In this document: positions 1-10,308 of the stretch, in pieces
Position numbering within the stretch: position 1 is the first letter of the stretch
Layout: the number at the start of each line of letters is the position of its first letter
From: an uncultured Clostridia bacterium
Lineage (GTDB): Bacteria > Bacillota > Clostridia > Oscillospirales > Acutalibacteraceae
NCBI GenBank assembly: GCA_904420015.1
Contig: CAJFTS010000018.1
Location: 1-64,000 of the forward strand
DNA length: 64,000 nt
Direction of reading: 5' to 3'
Program-made: the position numbers and the translations under genes
Notes under the pieces: model-generated
Seen by the model: only the letters and a program-made list of their open reading frames with translations
Told to the model about the DNA's origin: nothing
Databases searched by the model: none

Positions 1-272
1 ACCACTAGCAAGCGGCATGCTCCGGCCCTAAAAGGCGGGATACCGGGCCGGCCTCCTAAGAGGCGCGGAAAACCGGCCGGCTGCATCGCATCCACGAAAG
101 CGGCGAAAGCCGTTTGCTTCCTCTCGCTTTTTGCTTCGTGAAACGGTCGCTTTCATCCGTTTCACTTCATTTAAATAGGGAACGCTTTTTCTTCTTTCCA
201 GCATAGCCGGGGGGATATTTTCGCTTTTGCAGCCAAGAAAACCACTAGCAAGCGGCATGCTCCGGCCCTAAA
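1..272. repeat. Direct repeat of a 32-mer (1-32 and 241-272)
   Basis: accactagcaagcggcatgctccggccctaaa occurs at both positions. Confidence 0.9.
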
Positions 273-747
273 GGGGCCAGCCCTTGCTCACCCCAAGAAG
301 GGGTACGGAAACATCGCATCGCCCGCCCTGCAGCTGGTTCCCCAGCTGCAGGGGGCTGTTTTGAGCTTACTGTGATCCTAATGCTTTTGCCTATTCCTTT
401 CTATAAACAGCCCCATCCTTTTATCCGGCTGCCGGCCTCCCCCTATCCTTTGCCAAGGCTTTTTACCCTTTCCCCGGTTCTTCCGGGGGCCTGCCGGATA
501 CGACAAAAAGGGAACGAAAGGGCCGGCTAGGGCCCTTTCGTTTGTTTCTATACCTGCCCCAGCCATGGGCACCGACGGGCGGCCTATGTATTGCGGCCAA
601 ACCGGCCGGGCAGGCGGGGATCCCCCTGCCTGCGGCTTTCAGGCACGGGAGGACGGGAGGCCCGGTCCCGGGAAATCCCTCCCGGTTCCAATGCCTGTCG
701 TAGCGATAACGTAGGCAGAGAAGCCGCCCGAGGAAAGAAGCCGGGCG

Positions 748-1530
748 CTACCCATTCTCTTTCCCACCCGGGCGCAAAAAGGCATATTCCCCGCAGGGAA
801 GAAAGCCCAGCGACCGGTAAAAGGCCTCGTTTTCCCCCTTTGCACGCAGCAGGAAAACCTCCTTGCCGGCACGGTGAAGTTCCCCGGTCAAAGCCGCCGT
901 CACCGCCTGGCCGAAGCCCCTGCCCCGGTGCCGGGGCGTTACCGCCACCCCGCTCACCAGGGCCCGGCCCTCCGTTTCCCCGGCCGTCATGGCGCATCCG
1001 ACCAGTTCCTCCCCTTTGTAGGCCGCCACCGCCCGGATAAGCCCCCGCCGCTGCTTATGGGACACGTCCACATACCAGCCGTCGAAGGGCGGAAGGGCGA
1101 TGCTCTCCCCGCTGCCCGCCTGCAAAAGGGGATAGAGAAGGCGGGGGGAGGGGGCGTAATCAAAAAAGAGGCCGGTTTCCCGGCCGGGGGCCGGCATAGG
1201 CTGCGTAAGCAGGAGGGCGGACTGCACCCGCAAAAAGGGGAGCCGGGCCGCGGCCCTCTCCCCGCACAGCAGGCGTTCCATCCCAACCGCCTGCAAAAAG
1301 GACGCCATTTCTTCCTCATCAAACCCATCCGCCGCCAGAAGGGTTCCCGCCCCGTCCAGCCGTCCCACTGCACCGGTGACCTCTCCCCCGGCTTCCTGGA
1401 GCCAGACGTCAAAAAAGGGGGAGGTTAAGCCATAGGCCAAGGCGTTGACCGCCAGGCGGATTCCCAGCGGGTCGGATTGGGCAAGCGCCAGCAGCTCCTC
1501 CTTGCGGTTCTCGGCAATGTGCCGGATCAT
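748..1530 (-). CDS. GNAT-family N-acetyltransferase
   Basis: 260 aa ORF; C-terminal ...VSGVAVTPRHRGRGFGQAVTAAL... resembles the GNAT acetyl-CoA motif (R/Q-x-x-G-x-G/A); ends in a FYRSLGF motif. Confidence 0.8.
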   Translation of the reverse strand: MIRHIAENRKEELLALAQSDPLGIRLAVNALAYGLTSPFFDVWLQEAGGEVTGAVGRLDGAGTLLAADGFDEEEMASFLQAVGMERLLCGERAAARLPFLRVQSALLLTQPMPAPGRETGLFFDYAPSPRLLYPLLQAGSGESIALPPFDGWYVDVSHKQRRGLIRAVAAYKGEELVGCAMTAGETEGRALVSGVAVTPRHRGRGFGQAVTAALTGELHRAGKEVFLLRAKGENEAFYRSLGFLPCGEYAFLRPGGKENG

Positions 1531-2546
1531 CCTTTTGCCAGTTCCATGGAAAGGGCCCGCAGCAGGGAAAGGGCGCTTTCTAAGTCGCTTTGGGCAATAA
1601 CGCCCGCCGGCGCGTGCAGATACCGGCAGGGGACCGACAGCGCCGCCGTAGGCACGCCGCCGCGGCTTCTGTGTATGGCGCCCGCGTCGTTGCCGCCGGT
1701 AACGGCGGCCTTGGGCTGGCAGGGAATCCCCTTCTCCTTTGCCAGAGAGAACGCCAGGTCGTACAAGCCTCGGTCATAAATGGTGTGCCCGTCCATGAAG
1801 GAGACGGCCACCCCCTTTTTCAGCCGGCAGACCTGCTTGGCCGGCTCCACCCCGGCGATATCCGCCGCCGTGGTGGCCTCCACCACAATGGCCGCGTCCG
1901 GCTTAACCCCGTAGGCGGCCGCGCGCGCGCCCCGCAACCCTACCTCCTCCTGGACGGTAAACACCGCCGTCAGGTCGTATTCCAGCTCCTCGCGCAGAAG
2001 GGCCAGAACCACGGCGCAGCCCGCCCGGTCGTCGAGGGCCTTCCCCTTGAGGCATCCGTCCCCAAAGGGGGAAAAGGCGGTGTCCCAAACGGCTGCATCC
2101 GCAATCTGCACCAAGCGCTCCGCCTGCTCGCGGGATTCGGCGCCGATGTCGATATACAGCTTGTCCAGGTCGGGGGCCGAGGCCCTCGCCTCGCTGTCGA
2201 GCAGGTGGACCGGCGCGCCGGCGATAACGCCGGGAACCCGGTCCGCCCCCACCGAGACCCTTCGGCCGTACACCACCCGGGGGTCGATCCCTCCCACCGC
2301 GGCAAAGCGCAGCAGGCCGTTTTCCTCGATGTGGGTGATGAGAAAACCCACCTCGTCCATATGGGCGGATATCATGACGGTTTTTCCGGCCCGGTTCTTC
2401 CCTTTTTTCCGTACAATCAGGTTGCCGAGCCCGTCCACCCGGCAGGCGGCAATCCCTTCCAGCCGCTCCTGCAAAAAGGCGCGCACCGCCTCTTCCCGCC
2501 CGGAAATACCGGGAAGCTCGCTGAGGGCTTTGAGTGACTCAAGCAT
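1527..2546 (-). CDS. M42 family metallopeptidase (glutamyl aminopeptidase/endoglucanase-like)
   Basis: ISAHMDEVGFLI, GKALDDRAGCAVVL, VQEEVGLRGA, GGNDAGAIH motifs typical of M42. Confidence 0.9.
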   Translation of the reverse strand: MLESLKALSELPGISGREEAVRAFLQERLEGIAACRVDGLGNLIVRKKGKNRAGKTVMISAHMDEVGFLITHIEENGLLRFAAVGGIDPRVVYGRRVSVGADRVPGVIAGAPVHLLDSEARASAPDLDKLYIDIGAESREQAERLVQIADAAVWDTAFSPFGDGCLKGKALDDRAGCAVVLALLREELEYDLTAVFTVQEEVGLRGARAAAYGVKPDAAIVVEATTAADIAGVEPAKQVCRLKKGVAVSFMDGHTIYDRGLYDLAFSLAKEKGIPCQPKAAVTGGNDAGAIHRSRGGVPTAALSVPCRYLHAPAGVIAQSDLESALSLLRALSMELAKG

Positions 2547-3561
2547 GGGCGGTTTCCTCCTTTGTCAGATACAGCACCAGCAGCCGGGCGGTATTTTCTA
2601 AGTCCTTTAGATCGACGACCTCCACCGGCGTATGCATGTAGCGCTGGGGAATGGAGAGCAGCCCAGTGGGGCGCCCCGCCTTGGAAACGGCGATGCAGTC
2701 CCCGTTGGTGCCGGAATCCGCCCCCATGATCTCGGTTTGATAGGGGATATCCGCCTCCTTGGCCAGGGAGCAAAGGCGGGTATAGATGGAATGGGACAGG
2801 ACCGGTGCATATCCGATCATCGGCCCCTTTCCCAGCTCCCCGCATTTGTGCTTGGGGGAATCGGGGGTAGACGCAAAGCTCACATCCAGCGCGACGGCTT
2901 CCGTCGCCTCACTTTGGAAGGCGCCCGTCTGCGCCCCGGCCTGCCCGGTCTCCTCCTGCACGGAGAACAACACGGTAATGCGGGTGTGATGGTCCTGCGG
3001 CAGCAGGGAAAGGGCCCGCAGAATGACGGTGACGCAGGCCCGGTCGTCGAGGGCCTTGGAGGACACCCGCCCTCCCGCCAGCCGCCTTGGGACGCTTTTC
3101 GCCGTCACCCGGTCGCCGGGCCGCACCCACCTTTCCAGCTCCTCCTGGCAAAGCCCGGTATCAATCCAGGCGTCCGACAGGGCCGGGACCTTCCTGCGGT
3201 CCTCGGCCTTGCTCAGATGGGGAGGGACGGCGCAGAAAATCCCGTCCACCGGCTTTTCTCCCCAGATGGTAACCTCCCCGTCGGGCAGGGTGCGCAGATC
3301 CACGCCGCCGGTTTTATCCACCCGGACAAAGCCGTCCTGCAGGTGGGTGACAATCAGGCCGATTTCGTCGATATGCGCGTCGAGCAGCACATGGCGGGTG
3401 TAGTCCTTGGGGATAATCTCCCCGATCACATTGCCCAGCGCGTCGAAACGCACCTGGGCGTAGCGTTTGAGTTCCTCGGCGGCGCATTCGGCCGCCTTTT
3501 GTTCCGCCCCGGCGGGGCCGACCGCCCCGCACAGGGAAAAGAGCACCTGTTCGGTATCCAT
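2539..3561 (-). CDS. M42 family metallopeptidase, second paralogue
   Basis: LLDAHIDEIGLIVTH, SKALDDRACVTVIL, VQEETGQAGAQ, GADSGTNGD; overlaps the downstream M42 gene by 8 nt. Confidence 0.88.
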   Translation of the reverse strand: MDTEQVLFSLCGAVGPAGAEQKAAECAAEELKRYAQVRFDALGNVIGEIIPKDYTRHVLLDAHIDEIGLIVTHLQDGFVRVDKTGGVDLRTLPDGEVTIWGEKPVDGIFCAVPPHLSKAEDRRKVPALSDAWIDTGLCQEELERWVRPGDRVTAKSVPRRLAGGRVSSKALDDRACVTVILRALSLLPQDHHTRITVLFSVQEETGQAGAQTGAFQSEATEAVALDVSFASTPDSPKHKCGELGKGPMIGYAPVLSHSIYTRLCSLAKEADIPYQTEIMGADSGTNGDCIAVSKAGRPTGLLSIPQRYMHTPVEVVDLKDLENTARLLVLYLTKEETAHA

Positions 3562-3591
3562 TTGGCAAACCGTCTCCTTTTTCCCGCCCCC

Positions 3592-4983
3592 TTACACCAG
3601 GGCGCGGACCAATTCCTTATAATGATTGCCGCGGGCGGCAAAGTTGGGGTAACAATCAAAGCTGGCGCAGGCCGGCGACAGGGTCACCACATCGCCGGGC
3701 CGGGCGGCGGCCTTGGCGGCCCGCACCGCCGCCTCCATATCCCCCACCCGTTCGATGGGGGTTTGCTTCTCATCAAAATCCGGGCAGGCGCGCACCGCCG
3801 CCTCGATCTGACCGGCGGTAGCGCCCAGCAGAATCAGGCGCTTGACGGACTGGGCCACCGCCGGGCCGAGGGCGTCAAAGGGGATATGCTTATCATATCC
3901 GCCGGCAATGAGGATCACCTTCTGGGGAAAGGCCCTGAGCCCGGCAATGGTGCGGGTGGGGCTGGAGGCGATGGAATCGTTGTACCAGCGCACCCCGTCC
4001 TTTTCCACCACCAGCTCGATGCGGTGCTCCACCCCGGCAAAGGTTTGGGCGGTGGTGCGCATGGCGGTCAGGTCCACATCCCCCCAAACCGCGCAGACGG
4101 CCGCCAGGTAATTCTCCACATTGTGATCCCCCGGGAGCCGGATGTCGGCGCGGGCAAAAAGCCGCTCCGCCTTCCCGTTGCGGGAAAAATAGAGCCATCC
4201 GTCCTCGCCCAGATAAGCGCCCGAGCGCACCGGCCGTGTGCGGGAAAAGAGAAGGGTATCCCCCCGCGTCTCCCCGGCGAAGGAAGCGGTAATGCAGTTG
4301 TCCACATTGAGCACGGTGCGGGAAAAGCCGGTCTGATGCAGGAAGATATTGCGCTTGGCGTCGATATACTCCTGCATGTCCTTATGGATATCCAGATGGT
4401 TGGGGGCCACGTTGGTGACCACCGCCACCTGGGGGCTTTGCCGCATGGAGATCAGCTGGAAGGAGGAAAGCTCCACCACCGCAAAGTCGCTCTCCTTCAT
4501 ATCCGCCACCCGGTCGAGCAGGGGCGTCCCGATGTTCCCGCCCAGCCAGACGGTATGCCCCTGGGCCTTGAGCATTTCGGCGATCAGGGTGGTGGTGGTG
4601 GTCTTTCCGTCCGACCCGGTCACGGCAATCAGCTTCGCCGGGCACAGGTCGAAGAACACCTCCATCTCCGAAGTGACCGTCACCCCGTCCGACCGGTATT
4701 GGGTCAGCTGGGGCAGGTAATAGGGCATACCGGGGGTGCGGAAGATGATTTGGGCGTCCAGGTTCTCCAGGTAATCCGGGCCGGTCTTGAGGACCGCGCC
4801 CAGCCTTTGCAGATGCTCCGCCGTCTCGCCCAGGGCGGACGCCTCCCGCTTATCGCAGGCGGTGACCTTCGCCCCGTACCGGCAGAGCAGTTCGATCAGG
4901 GGGCGGTTGCTGATTCCCACGCCGCAAACGGCGACCCGCTTCCCCTTCAGGCTTTGAAAAAACGTCTCGGCTGTCTGATGCAT
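3592..4983 (-). CDS. murD: UDP-N-acetylmuramoyl-L-alanine--D-glutamate ligase
   Basis: 463 aa; AVTGSDGKTTTTTLIAEML, NVAPNHLDIHKDMQEYIDAK, WYNDSIASSPTRTIAGL, LIAGGYDKHIPFD, LSPACASFDCYPNFAARG. Confidence 0.95.
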   Translation of the reverse strand: MHQTAETFFQSLKGKRVAVCGVGISNRPLIELLCRYGAKVTACDKREASALGETAEHLQRLGAVLKTGPDYLENLDAQIIFRTPGMPYYLPQLTQYRSDGVTVTSEMEVFFDLCPAKLIAVTGSDGKTTTTTLIAEMLKAQGHTVWLGGNIGTPLLDRVADMKESDFAVVELSSFQLISMRQSPQVAVVTNVAPNHLDIHKDMQEYIDAKRNIFLHQTGFSRTVLNVDNCITASFAGETRGDTLLFSRTRPVRSGAYLGEDGWLYFSRNGKAERLFARADIRLPGDHNVENYLAAVCAVWGDVDLTAMRTTAQTFAGVEHRIELVVEKDGVRWYNDSIASSPTRTIAGLRAFPQKVILIAGGYDKHIPFDALGPAVAQSVKRLILLGATAGQIEAAVRACPDFDEKQTPIERVGDMEAAVRAAKAAARPGDVVTLSPACASFDCYPNFAARGNHYKELVRALV

Positions 4984-5292
4984 ACCTCTCCTGCTCCGTT
5001 TCTCCGCGCCCGGCTTCCAAGCGGCCCCTGCTCCCTTTGCGCGGGAAAGGAAAACACAGGGCGGCGCAGCGCCCGCCGGATGGATGCCGTTTTTTCCCTA
5101 AACGTATCTTGCTTTATTATATGTGCTTCCCTGAAAAAATTCAACGCGAAGAGGGGGATTTCCCGCCGTCCGGCGGATTTTGCCCCTTTTCTTTGAAAAA
5201 AAGCCGGATACCTTATTATAATAGGAATCCGGCCCGGCCTTATTAAAACAAAAAAATAAGGCCGCCCCCACTATTGCAAGGACAGCCCTCTA

Positions 5293-5369
5293 TGGTGGAC
5301 GCTAACGGACTTGAACCGCTGACCTTCCGCACGTCAAGCGGAAGCTCTACCAGCTGAGCTAAGCGTCCA
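5293..5369 (-). tRNA. tRNA-Val (anticodon GAC)
   Basis: Reverse complement TGGACGC TT AGCTC AGCTGGTA GAGC T TCCGC TTGACGT GCGGA ... GGTTCAAGTCC ... GCGTCCA CCA folds as a cloverleaf; encoded CCA; anticodon loop TTGACGT gives GAC. Confidence 0.95.
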
Positions 5370-5611
5370 TATTCAACCAGTCGTTTTTGCGACGAAGATT
5401 ATTATAAAGCATGTACCGGGAAAATGCAAGCCTTTTTTCGCAAAAATAACACATTTTATTCATCCTTTTTTCAATTTCCGCCGCCCTGGCGTTTTTCGGA
5501 TGGGATTGCTGCATATTCTTTCCTCCCTTGTCCCAAACTAAGGAAAGCATCCGGCTTTTGGGCCGGTCTGCTGCCGTGATTTTGTTTCGTTGAGAAAGGG
5601 GCAAGGGACTT

Positions 5612-6493
5612 ATGCTATATCGAACCGATCTGGCCATCGAAGCGGCCGAGCTCGCCGGGACGAAAACTCCGCCGGGGGTGGAATCCAGCGAGGAAATGCG
5701 GGGCGACGCGAAAATCACCCGCATCCGGGTGGTCAGCGAGGAGGGGGAGCAGGCCATCGGCAAGCCGATGGGCAATTATGTGACCATCGAGCTGCCCCCC
5801 TTTTCCGAGATGTCCGAGGAGATCGACGAAAAGCTTTCCGCCGTGGCCGACTGCCTCAGGGAGCTGCTGCCGGCCGAGGGGCCGGTGCTGGTGGCGGGAA
5901 TCGGCAACGCGCAGACCACTCCGGACGCGCTGGGTCCGGACGCCTGCTCCTCCATCCTGGCCACCCGCCACATCCGGGGAGAGCTCGCCCGGGCCGCCGG
6001 GCTGGAGGGGCTGCGGCCGGTGGCGGTGCTGGCGCCGGGGGTGCTGGGACAGACAGGGATCGAAACCGGGGAGCTGCTGGCCGCGGCGGTCGAGCAGGTC
6101 AAGCCCGCCGCCGTCATTGCCATCGACGCCCTGGCCTCCCGCAGCCTTTCCCGCTTGGGTTGCACCGTACAGCTGGCGGACACCGGCATTTCCCCCGGCT
6201 CGGGCGTGGGCAACAAACGCAAGGAGCTCAGCCGGGCAACCCTCGGGGTGCCGGTCATCGCCATGGGGGTGCCTACGGTGGTGGACGCCATGACCTTGGC
6301 CGCCGACCTGCTGGGGGAGGAGGACGCCGACCGGCTGGTTCAAAAGGTGCAGCCGGATGGGCGGGCCATGATGGTGACGCCCAAGGAGATCGATCTGCTG
6401 ATCGACCGGGCCGCCTTTCTCTGCTCCTTAGCCGTCAACGCCGCCTTGCAGCCCACCCTATCGCCCGGCGATATCCTGTCGTTGGTCTCCTAA
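5612..6493 (+). CDS. gpr: GPR endopeptidase (germination protease for small acid-soluble spore proteins)
   Basis: MLYRTDLAIEAAELA...PPGVESSEEMRGDAKITRIRV...GIGNAQTTPDALGP...APGVLGQTGIETGELL...DALASRSLSRLGCTVQLADTGISPGSGVGNKRKELSRATLGVPVIAMGVPTVVDA. Confidence 0.95.
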   Translation: MLYRTDLAIEAAELAGTKTPPGVESSEEMRGDAKITRIRVVSEEGEQAIGKPMGNYVTIELPPFSEMSEEIDEKLSAVADCLRELLPAEGPVLVAGIGNAQTTPDALGPDACSSILATRHIRGELARAAGLEGLRPVAVLAPGVLGQTGIETGELLAAAVEQVKPAAVIAIDALASRSLSRLGCTVQLADTGISPGSGVGNKRKELSRATLGVPVIAMGVPTVVDAMTLAADLLGEEDADRLVQKVQPDGRAMMVTPKEIDLLIDRAAFLCSLAVNAALQPTLSPGDILSLVS

Positions 6494-6715
6494 TTTCGCA
6501 AAAGGGCGGAGGGCCGGATTCCTTCCCTCTATGCAAGGAAATTCGCGGATATTCCACCTATTTAGCGGGATGTGATAGCCGTGCTCCTTTTCCGCCTTGC
6601 AGATTAGTGCAATTTGACGAACAGCATGAAAACCTGCACAAGAAAACGCCTCTATTTTGTCTATCTCTCCAAAATACCATTTTTTGGATTATAAAAATTA
6701 CAACCCTGTCATTTC

Positions 6716-6732
6716 TGTTACAAAATTGTAAC
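6716..6732 (+). promoter_or_regulatory. WalR-type box candidate (TGTTAC-N5-TGTAAC)
   Basis: tgttacaaaattgtaac matches TGTWAH-N5-TGTWAH. Confidence 0.3.
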
Positions 6733-6924
6733 AATGCACAGAAAGAAAATACGGGCTTTGGGTTTTTTCGCTGAAAAATAGGCGAATTTGAAAAAACGCC
6801 GTCGAATTTCACAAACAAAAAAACAGACGAATTTTGAGGCAATTTTAAAATCCGTCTTTTCCCTTATGTAGGAAAAGGTCAAAAACTTTGGCAGGTTTGA
6901 ACAAATCCAAGCACCCGCAATCGT

Positions 6925-6954
6925 TTGACACACCTGGGTTTGCGGGGATATAAT
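6925..6954 (+). promoter_or_regulatory. Sigma-A-type promoter for the G5/3D gene
   Basis: TTGACA - 18 nt - TATAAT, 100 bp upstream of the 7055 start. Confidence 0.7.
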
Positions 6955-7054
6955 CAAACTCGTTCGAAAAAAACTCAAGTCAAAATGCGTTATTTTTTCT
7001 TCCTGCGAAACGCCGCGGACGCGGCTTCGCAAATACCGAGTAAGGAGCGTTGTT

Positions 7055-8098
7055 ATGACCGAAATGCAACGAGTGCGCAGGCTGCTCGACCGCCTGGGTA
7101 CTTCGCGCCTCTTTCCGGCGGCCCTGCTGGGGACCGCATGCGTCATAGCTCTCGTCTGGGGATTCCTTGAGCTCAAGCCGGTGCGCATCTACGACGGGGT
7201 TACCGATACGACGGTGTACACCTCGACGGCGCAGCCGAATATCATCCTGGGGAAGGCCGGCATCCTGCCGGGCGAAAACGACCTCGTGGACAGCCGCCAA
7301 AATGCGGACGGCAATCTGGAGGTCACCTACATTCGCGACGGCGCTTTCCCGCTTTCCACTCTCACCCAAAGCAATGCGGTCAGCGTCTCCTATTATGGGA
7401 CGCTCGCCCAGTACACGCAGGAAACCGCCGAGCCGGAAACGGTGACGGTGGAAATCGAATCCTCCATCCCCTACAGCACCGTGACGCAGGAAACCAGCCT
7501 ATTGAATGCGGGCGAGGTCCGGGTGAAAACCGCGGGCGTTCCCGGCACCAGTGTGGCGCGGTATGAACAGACCATGGTCAACGGAAAGATTGTAAAATCG
7601 GTGAAGCTGGGGGAGGAAGTGGTCAACCAACCAGTGGACGAGGTGGTACAGATGGGCACCTATGTGGCCCGCAACTCCGACTTGGTCGGTCGGCTGGCCA
7701 GCTCGGGCAATGCAGTGATGACCTCGGCCGACGTGCCTTGTTATTCGCTGCTCACCCCTTCTTCTCCCATCCCGCTGGATGAAAACGGCTATCCGGTTAA
7801 CTACAGCCGGGTCATCACCGGTCCCGGCACGGCCTACACCGCCGCGCCCGGAAAGGGTACCGCCTCCGGCCGCCCCGCCATGCAGGGACATGTGGCGGTG
7901 GATCCCAAGGTCATCCCCTACGGCACGGAGCTGTATATCGTATCGGCGGACGGCAAGTTCGTCTACGGCTACTGCATTGCGGCGGATACCGGCGGGTTTG
8001 TCCATTCCACCAACATTGTGACCGACCTGTATTTTTCCAACATGAGCGACATTTACAGCTTTGGAAAACGCGACGTGCTGATCTTTGTGCTCAACTAA
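7055..8098 (+). CDS. G5/3D-domain cell-wall protein (YabE-like)
   Basis: N-terminal TM, ubiquitin-like (DUF348) region, G5-like central domain, C-terminal 3D domain (GKGTASGRPAMQGHVAVDPKVIPYGTELYI...GYCIAADTGGFV...DLYFSN). Confidence 0.88.
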   Translation: MTEMQRVRRLLDRLGTSRLFPAALLGTACVIALVWGFLELKPVRIYDGVTDTTVYTSTAQPNIILGKAGILPGENDLVDSRQNADGNLEVTYIRDGAFPLSTLTQSNAVSVSYYGTLAQYTQETAEPETVTVEIESSIPYSTVTQETSLLNAGEVRVKTAGVPGTSVARYEQTMVNGKIVKSVKLGEEVVNQPVDEVVQMGTYVARNSDLVGRLASSGNAVMTSADVPCYSLLTPSSPIPLDENGYPVNYSRVITGPGTAYTAAPGKGTASGRPAMQGHVAVDPKVIPYGTELYIVSADGKFVYGYCIAADTGGFVHSTNIVTDLYFSNMSDIYSFGKRDVLIFVLN

Positions 8099-8131
8099 GA
8101 GGGCCGTTCTTTCCCCATTAAGACGAGGCTG

Positions 8132-8161
8132 GGCCGGACGCTTTTTGCGTCCGGCCTTTTT
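8132..8161 (+). terminator. Rho-independent terminator
   Basis: ggccggacgc-ttttt-gcgtccggcc followed by ttttt. Confidence 0.8.
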
Positions 8162-8421
8162 CCTTCCCCACCCTTCCCCCGGCGGGCGGATGGGGCGGGG
8201 GCCTTTGCGGATAACGCCCCTGCCTGCTCCCCATAGACAGCCTTCCCCCACGGCAAAAGGGCAGCCCTTCCGGGAGCCCTTCGGCGGGCGGCCGCTCCCC
8301 CACGGCCTTCCCGCCCCGGCCGGGGCGGGAGCCTGACGCGAGGCTTTCGTTCCCCGGCCGCAAGCAGTCACGGCCTCCCCTAAAGGGGCGGCATGACGAG
8401 CGGCCTATAAAGCAGGGAAAC

Positions 8422-8461
8422 AAAAAGGCGCCGTCCGGAGGAGATTTTTCCGGACGGCGCC
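8422..8461 (-). terminator. Rho-independent terminator for the lipoprotein gene
   Basis: 12-bp perfect stem ggcgccgtccgg / ccggacggcgcc followed by a U-tract on the minus strand. Confidence 0.8.
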
Positions 8462-8478
8462 TTCTGATTCCCGTATGT

Positions 8479-9186
8479 TTATTTGCATTTCTGCGCCACC
8501 ATGTTGTACCCATAGGGCGATTCCGGCTTTTGCAGGACGATGACGACGCATTCCGTCTCATCCGACGGCTCACTCTCGCCCATCTTCATCTGCTGGGCCT
8601 TCCCTTCCACCCGGATATATCCGCCGTCCAGGTCATAGGCCCGCTCAGCGGTGAACTGATAAAACGATTCCATCCCGGTGGGGTACCAATAATACTTCCC
8701 ATCCTGGTAGGTGGGCATAAAATCGGTGAGAGTGGAGGTATCGCGGATCGGCTGGCCGAAGTAGTCGAGCACCGCCTTATCGAAGTAAACCGCATCCATG
8801 GACACCATGCCGTCGTCGGTATAGGTCAGCTCCTCCATATCCCGGCAGAGGAACATCGCCGAAAGGGCCATGCGGGAATCGGGCAGGGTGTCGCTCTCAA
8901 AGCTGGTCCCCGCGATATAGGTGGAATTGACGAAATTCTGGATATCGTCGAGCAGCTCCTGGTCATGCTCCATCAGCGCGCCCGCCGTCTCGGTAGTAGG
9001 CGGGAGAGGCGCTTCCGCGCCCGCGCCGGTATTGCTCACCGTCAGCGCTGAGGTACCCGGCAGGGAGGATTCCCCGGAAAGGCCGGACGACGTGTCCGCT
9101 GTCTTCTCTTGATTGCAGGCGGACAGGCCCGCCACGGCCATCAGCACGCACAAAAGCAGCGCGATTACTTTGGAAAAGCCCTTCAT
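8479..9186 (-). CDS. Putative lipoprotein of unknown function
   Basis: Signal peptide MKGFSKVIALLLCVLMAVAGLSAC with lipobox LSAC, then a low-complexity Ser/Thr linker. Confidence 0.75.
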   Translation of the reverse strand: MKGFSKVIALLLCVLMAVAGLSACNQEKTADTSSGLSGESSLPGTSALTVSNTGAGAEAPLPPTTETAGALMEHDQELLDDIQNFVNSTYIAGTSFESDTLPDSRMALSAMFLCRDMEELTYTDDGMVSMDAVYFDKAVLDYFGQPIRDTSTLTDFMPTYQDGKYYWYPTGMESFYQFTAERAYDLDGGYIRVEGKAQQMKMGESEPSDETECVVIVLQKPESPYGYNMVAQKCK

Positions 9187-9405
9187 TTCATACCTCCCGG
9201 TAGTTCCTCATTCCTTGGAGCGCAAAAAACGCACCCGGATTCGGTAAAAATACTCTCTATATTTTACCGCGAAACCATCCATGTGCAAGTTACAGTTTTG
9301 TAACGATTGTTCTGTCTTACGCAAAAAGAAAGGCATTTCGTCGCCTTTTCTGGTAATTGCGTCAAGAATTCAGCATTCTCTTCCAGAAGGTGAAAACCCT
9401 TCCCT

Positions 9406-10308
9406 TTACATCATGGCCGCTAGCAGAAGCATTTCCTCCACACGGCGGTAGACCGGCTCAAAATCGGAGACCGGAAGGGGGTTTTCCCCAAAGCCCAGCT
9501 CGATGGTAAAGGCCGGGCGGCCGAACTCGTCGATGAACCAGTCCTTAAACCCGCCGTAGGAGGCCAGGCCGTCCGGGTCGTCGAGGGCATAGCCGCTGGC
9601 ATTGGCTAAGACGTTGGCCATCATGCGGGCGCGGTCGGGGGTACGTTCGCCGTAGCGCCAGTAAATCACCTCTCCCTGGCTGTGGAGGGTCAGGGCATGG
9701 CGGAACCGCTGGGCACGGCAGAGCTTTGCCAGCCACCAGGTTTCCGGCTCGCTTTCCGGGCAGCTTCCTCCATACTGACGGGAAGCTGGGCCGAAAATCC
9801 CCTGCTCGCGCTCCATGCGGTGCAGCTCCTCCCAGCCGGCGTTGAAGTTGTGGTTCAAATCCACCCCGCGGGCGTTGGCTTGCCAGCAGCGGGTATCCCC
9901 GCCGCTGAGCCTGCGCACCAGCGGCTCGTTTCGCAATGCGCCGTCGTATCCGCGCAGGGCGATTTCCACCCCGTCGGGGTTGAGACAGGGGACAAAGGCC
10001 AGCCCCCGGCCCAGCAGGGCGGTGCGCACATCGACGCCCGCAATGGCTCCCCCGTCCCGGTAGGCGGCGCACAGCCGGTCGAGAAAGCGCAGCAGCACCA
10101 TACAGGTCAGCCATTCGCTGCCGTGGGTACCGGCCACATAAAGCACCTTGTCCTTGGCATGGCCCATGGTCAGGCAGAAAATCTCCCGGCCCAGCACGCT
10201 GCGCCCGGACGGCATCTCCTCGAGGAACGGGTAGGCGGCGTGGAGGGTGTTGATGTAGTTGCGTACGGTTTGATGAACCGGCGGATGATTGGTTACAATT
10301 GATTGCAT
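9406..10308 (-). CDS. M14 family zinc carboxypeptidase
   Basis: GTHGSEW (H-x-x-E zinc motif), NPDGVEIALRG, NARGVDLNHNFNAGW, LTLHSQGEVIYW, FTIELGFGENPLP; start trimmed to MQSIVTNHPPVH. Confidence 0.88.
   Translation of the reverse strand: MQSIVTNHPPVHQTVRNYINTLHAAYPFLEEMPSGRSVLGREIFCLTMGHAKDKVLYVAGTHGSEWLTCMVLLRFLDRLCAAYRDGGAIAGVDVRTALLGRGLAFVPCLNPDGVEIALRGYDGALRNEPLVRRLSGGDTRCWQANARGVDLNHNFNAGWEELHRMEREQGIFGPASRQYGGSCPESEPETWWLAKLCRAQRFRHALTLHSQGEVIYWRYGERTPDRARMMANVLANASGYALDDPDGLASYGGFKDWFIDEFGRPAFTIELGFGENPLPVSDFEPVYRRVEEMLLLAAMM

Noticed and set aside
2632-5196. 854-aa plus-strand ORF
   Set aside because: Antisense shadow of the M42 and murD genes in GC-rich DNA; composition (Gly/His/Pro/Arg rich) and lack of motifs show it is not coding.
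5359-5775. 138-aa minus-strand ORF overlapping the tRNA and gpr
   Set aside because: Overlaps the tRNA and is antisense to gpr; no recognisable family.
6500-7054. c-di-AMP (ydaO-type) riboswitch upstream of the G5/3D gene
   Set aside because: Considered because such genes are often controlled this way, but I could not recognise the conserved core; needs an Rfam/Infernal scan.
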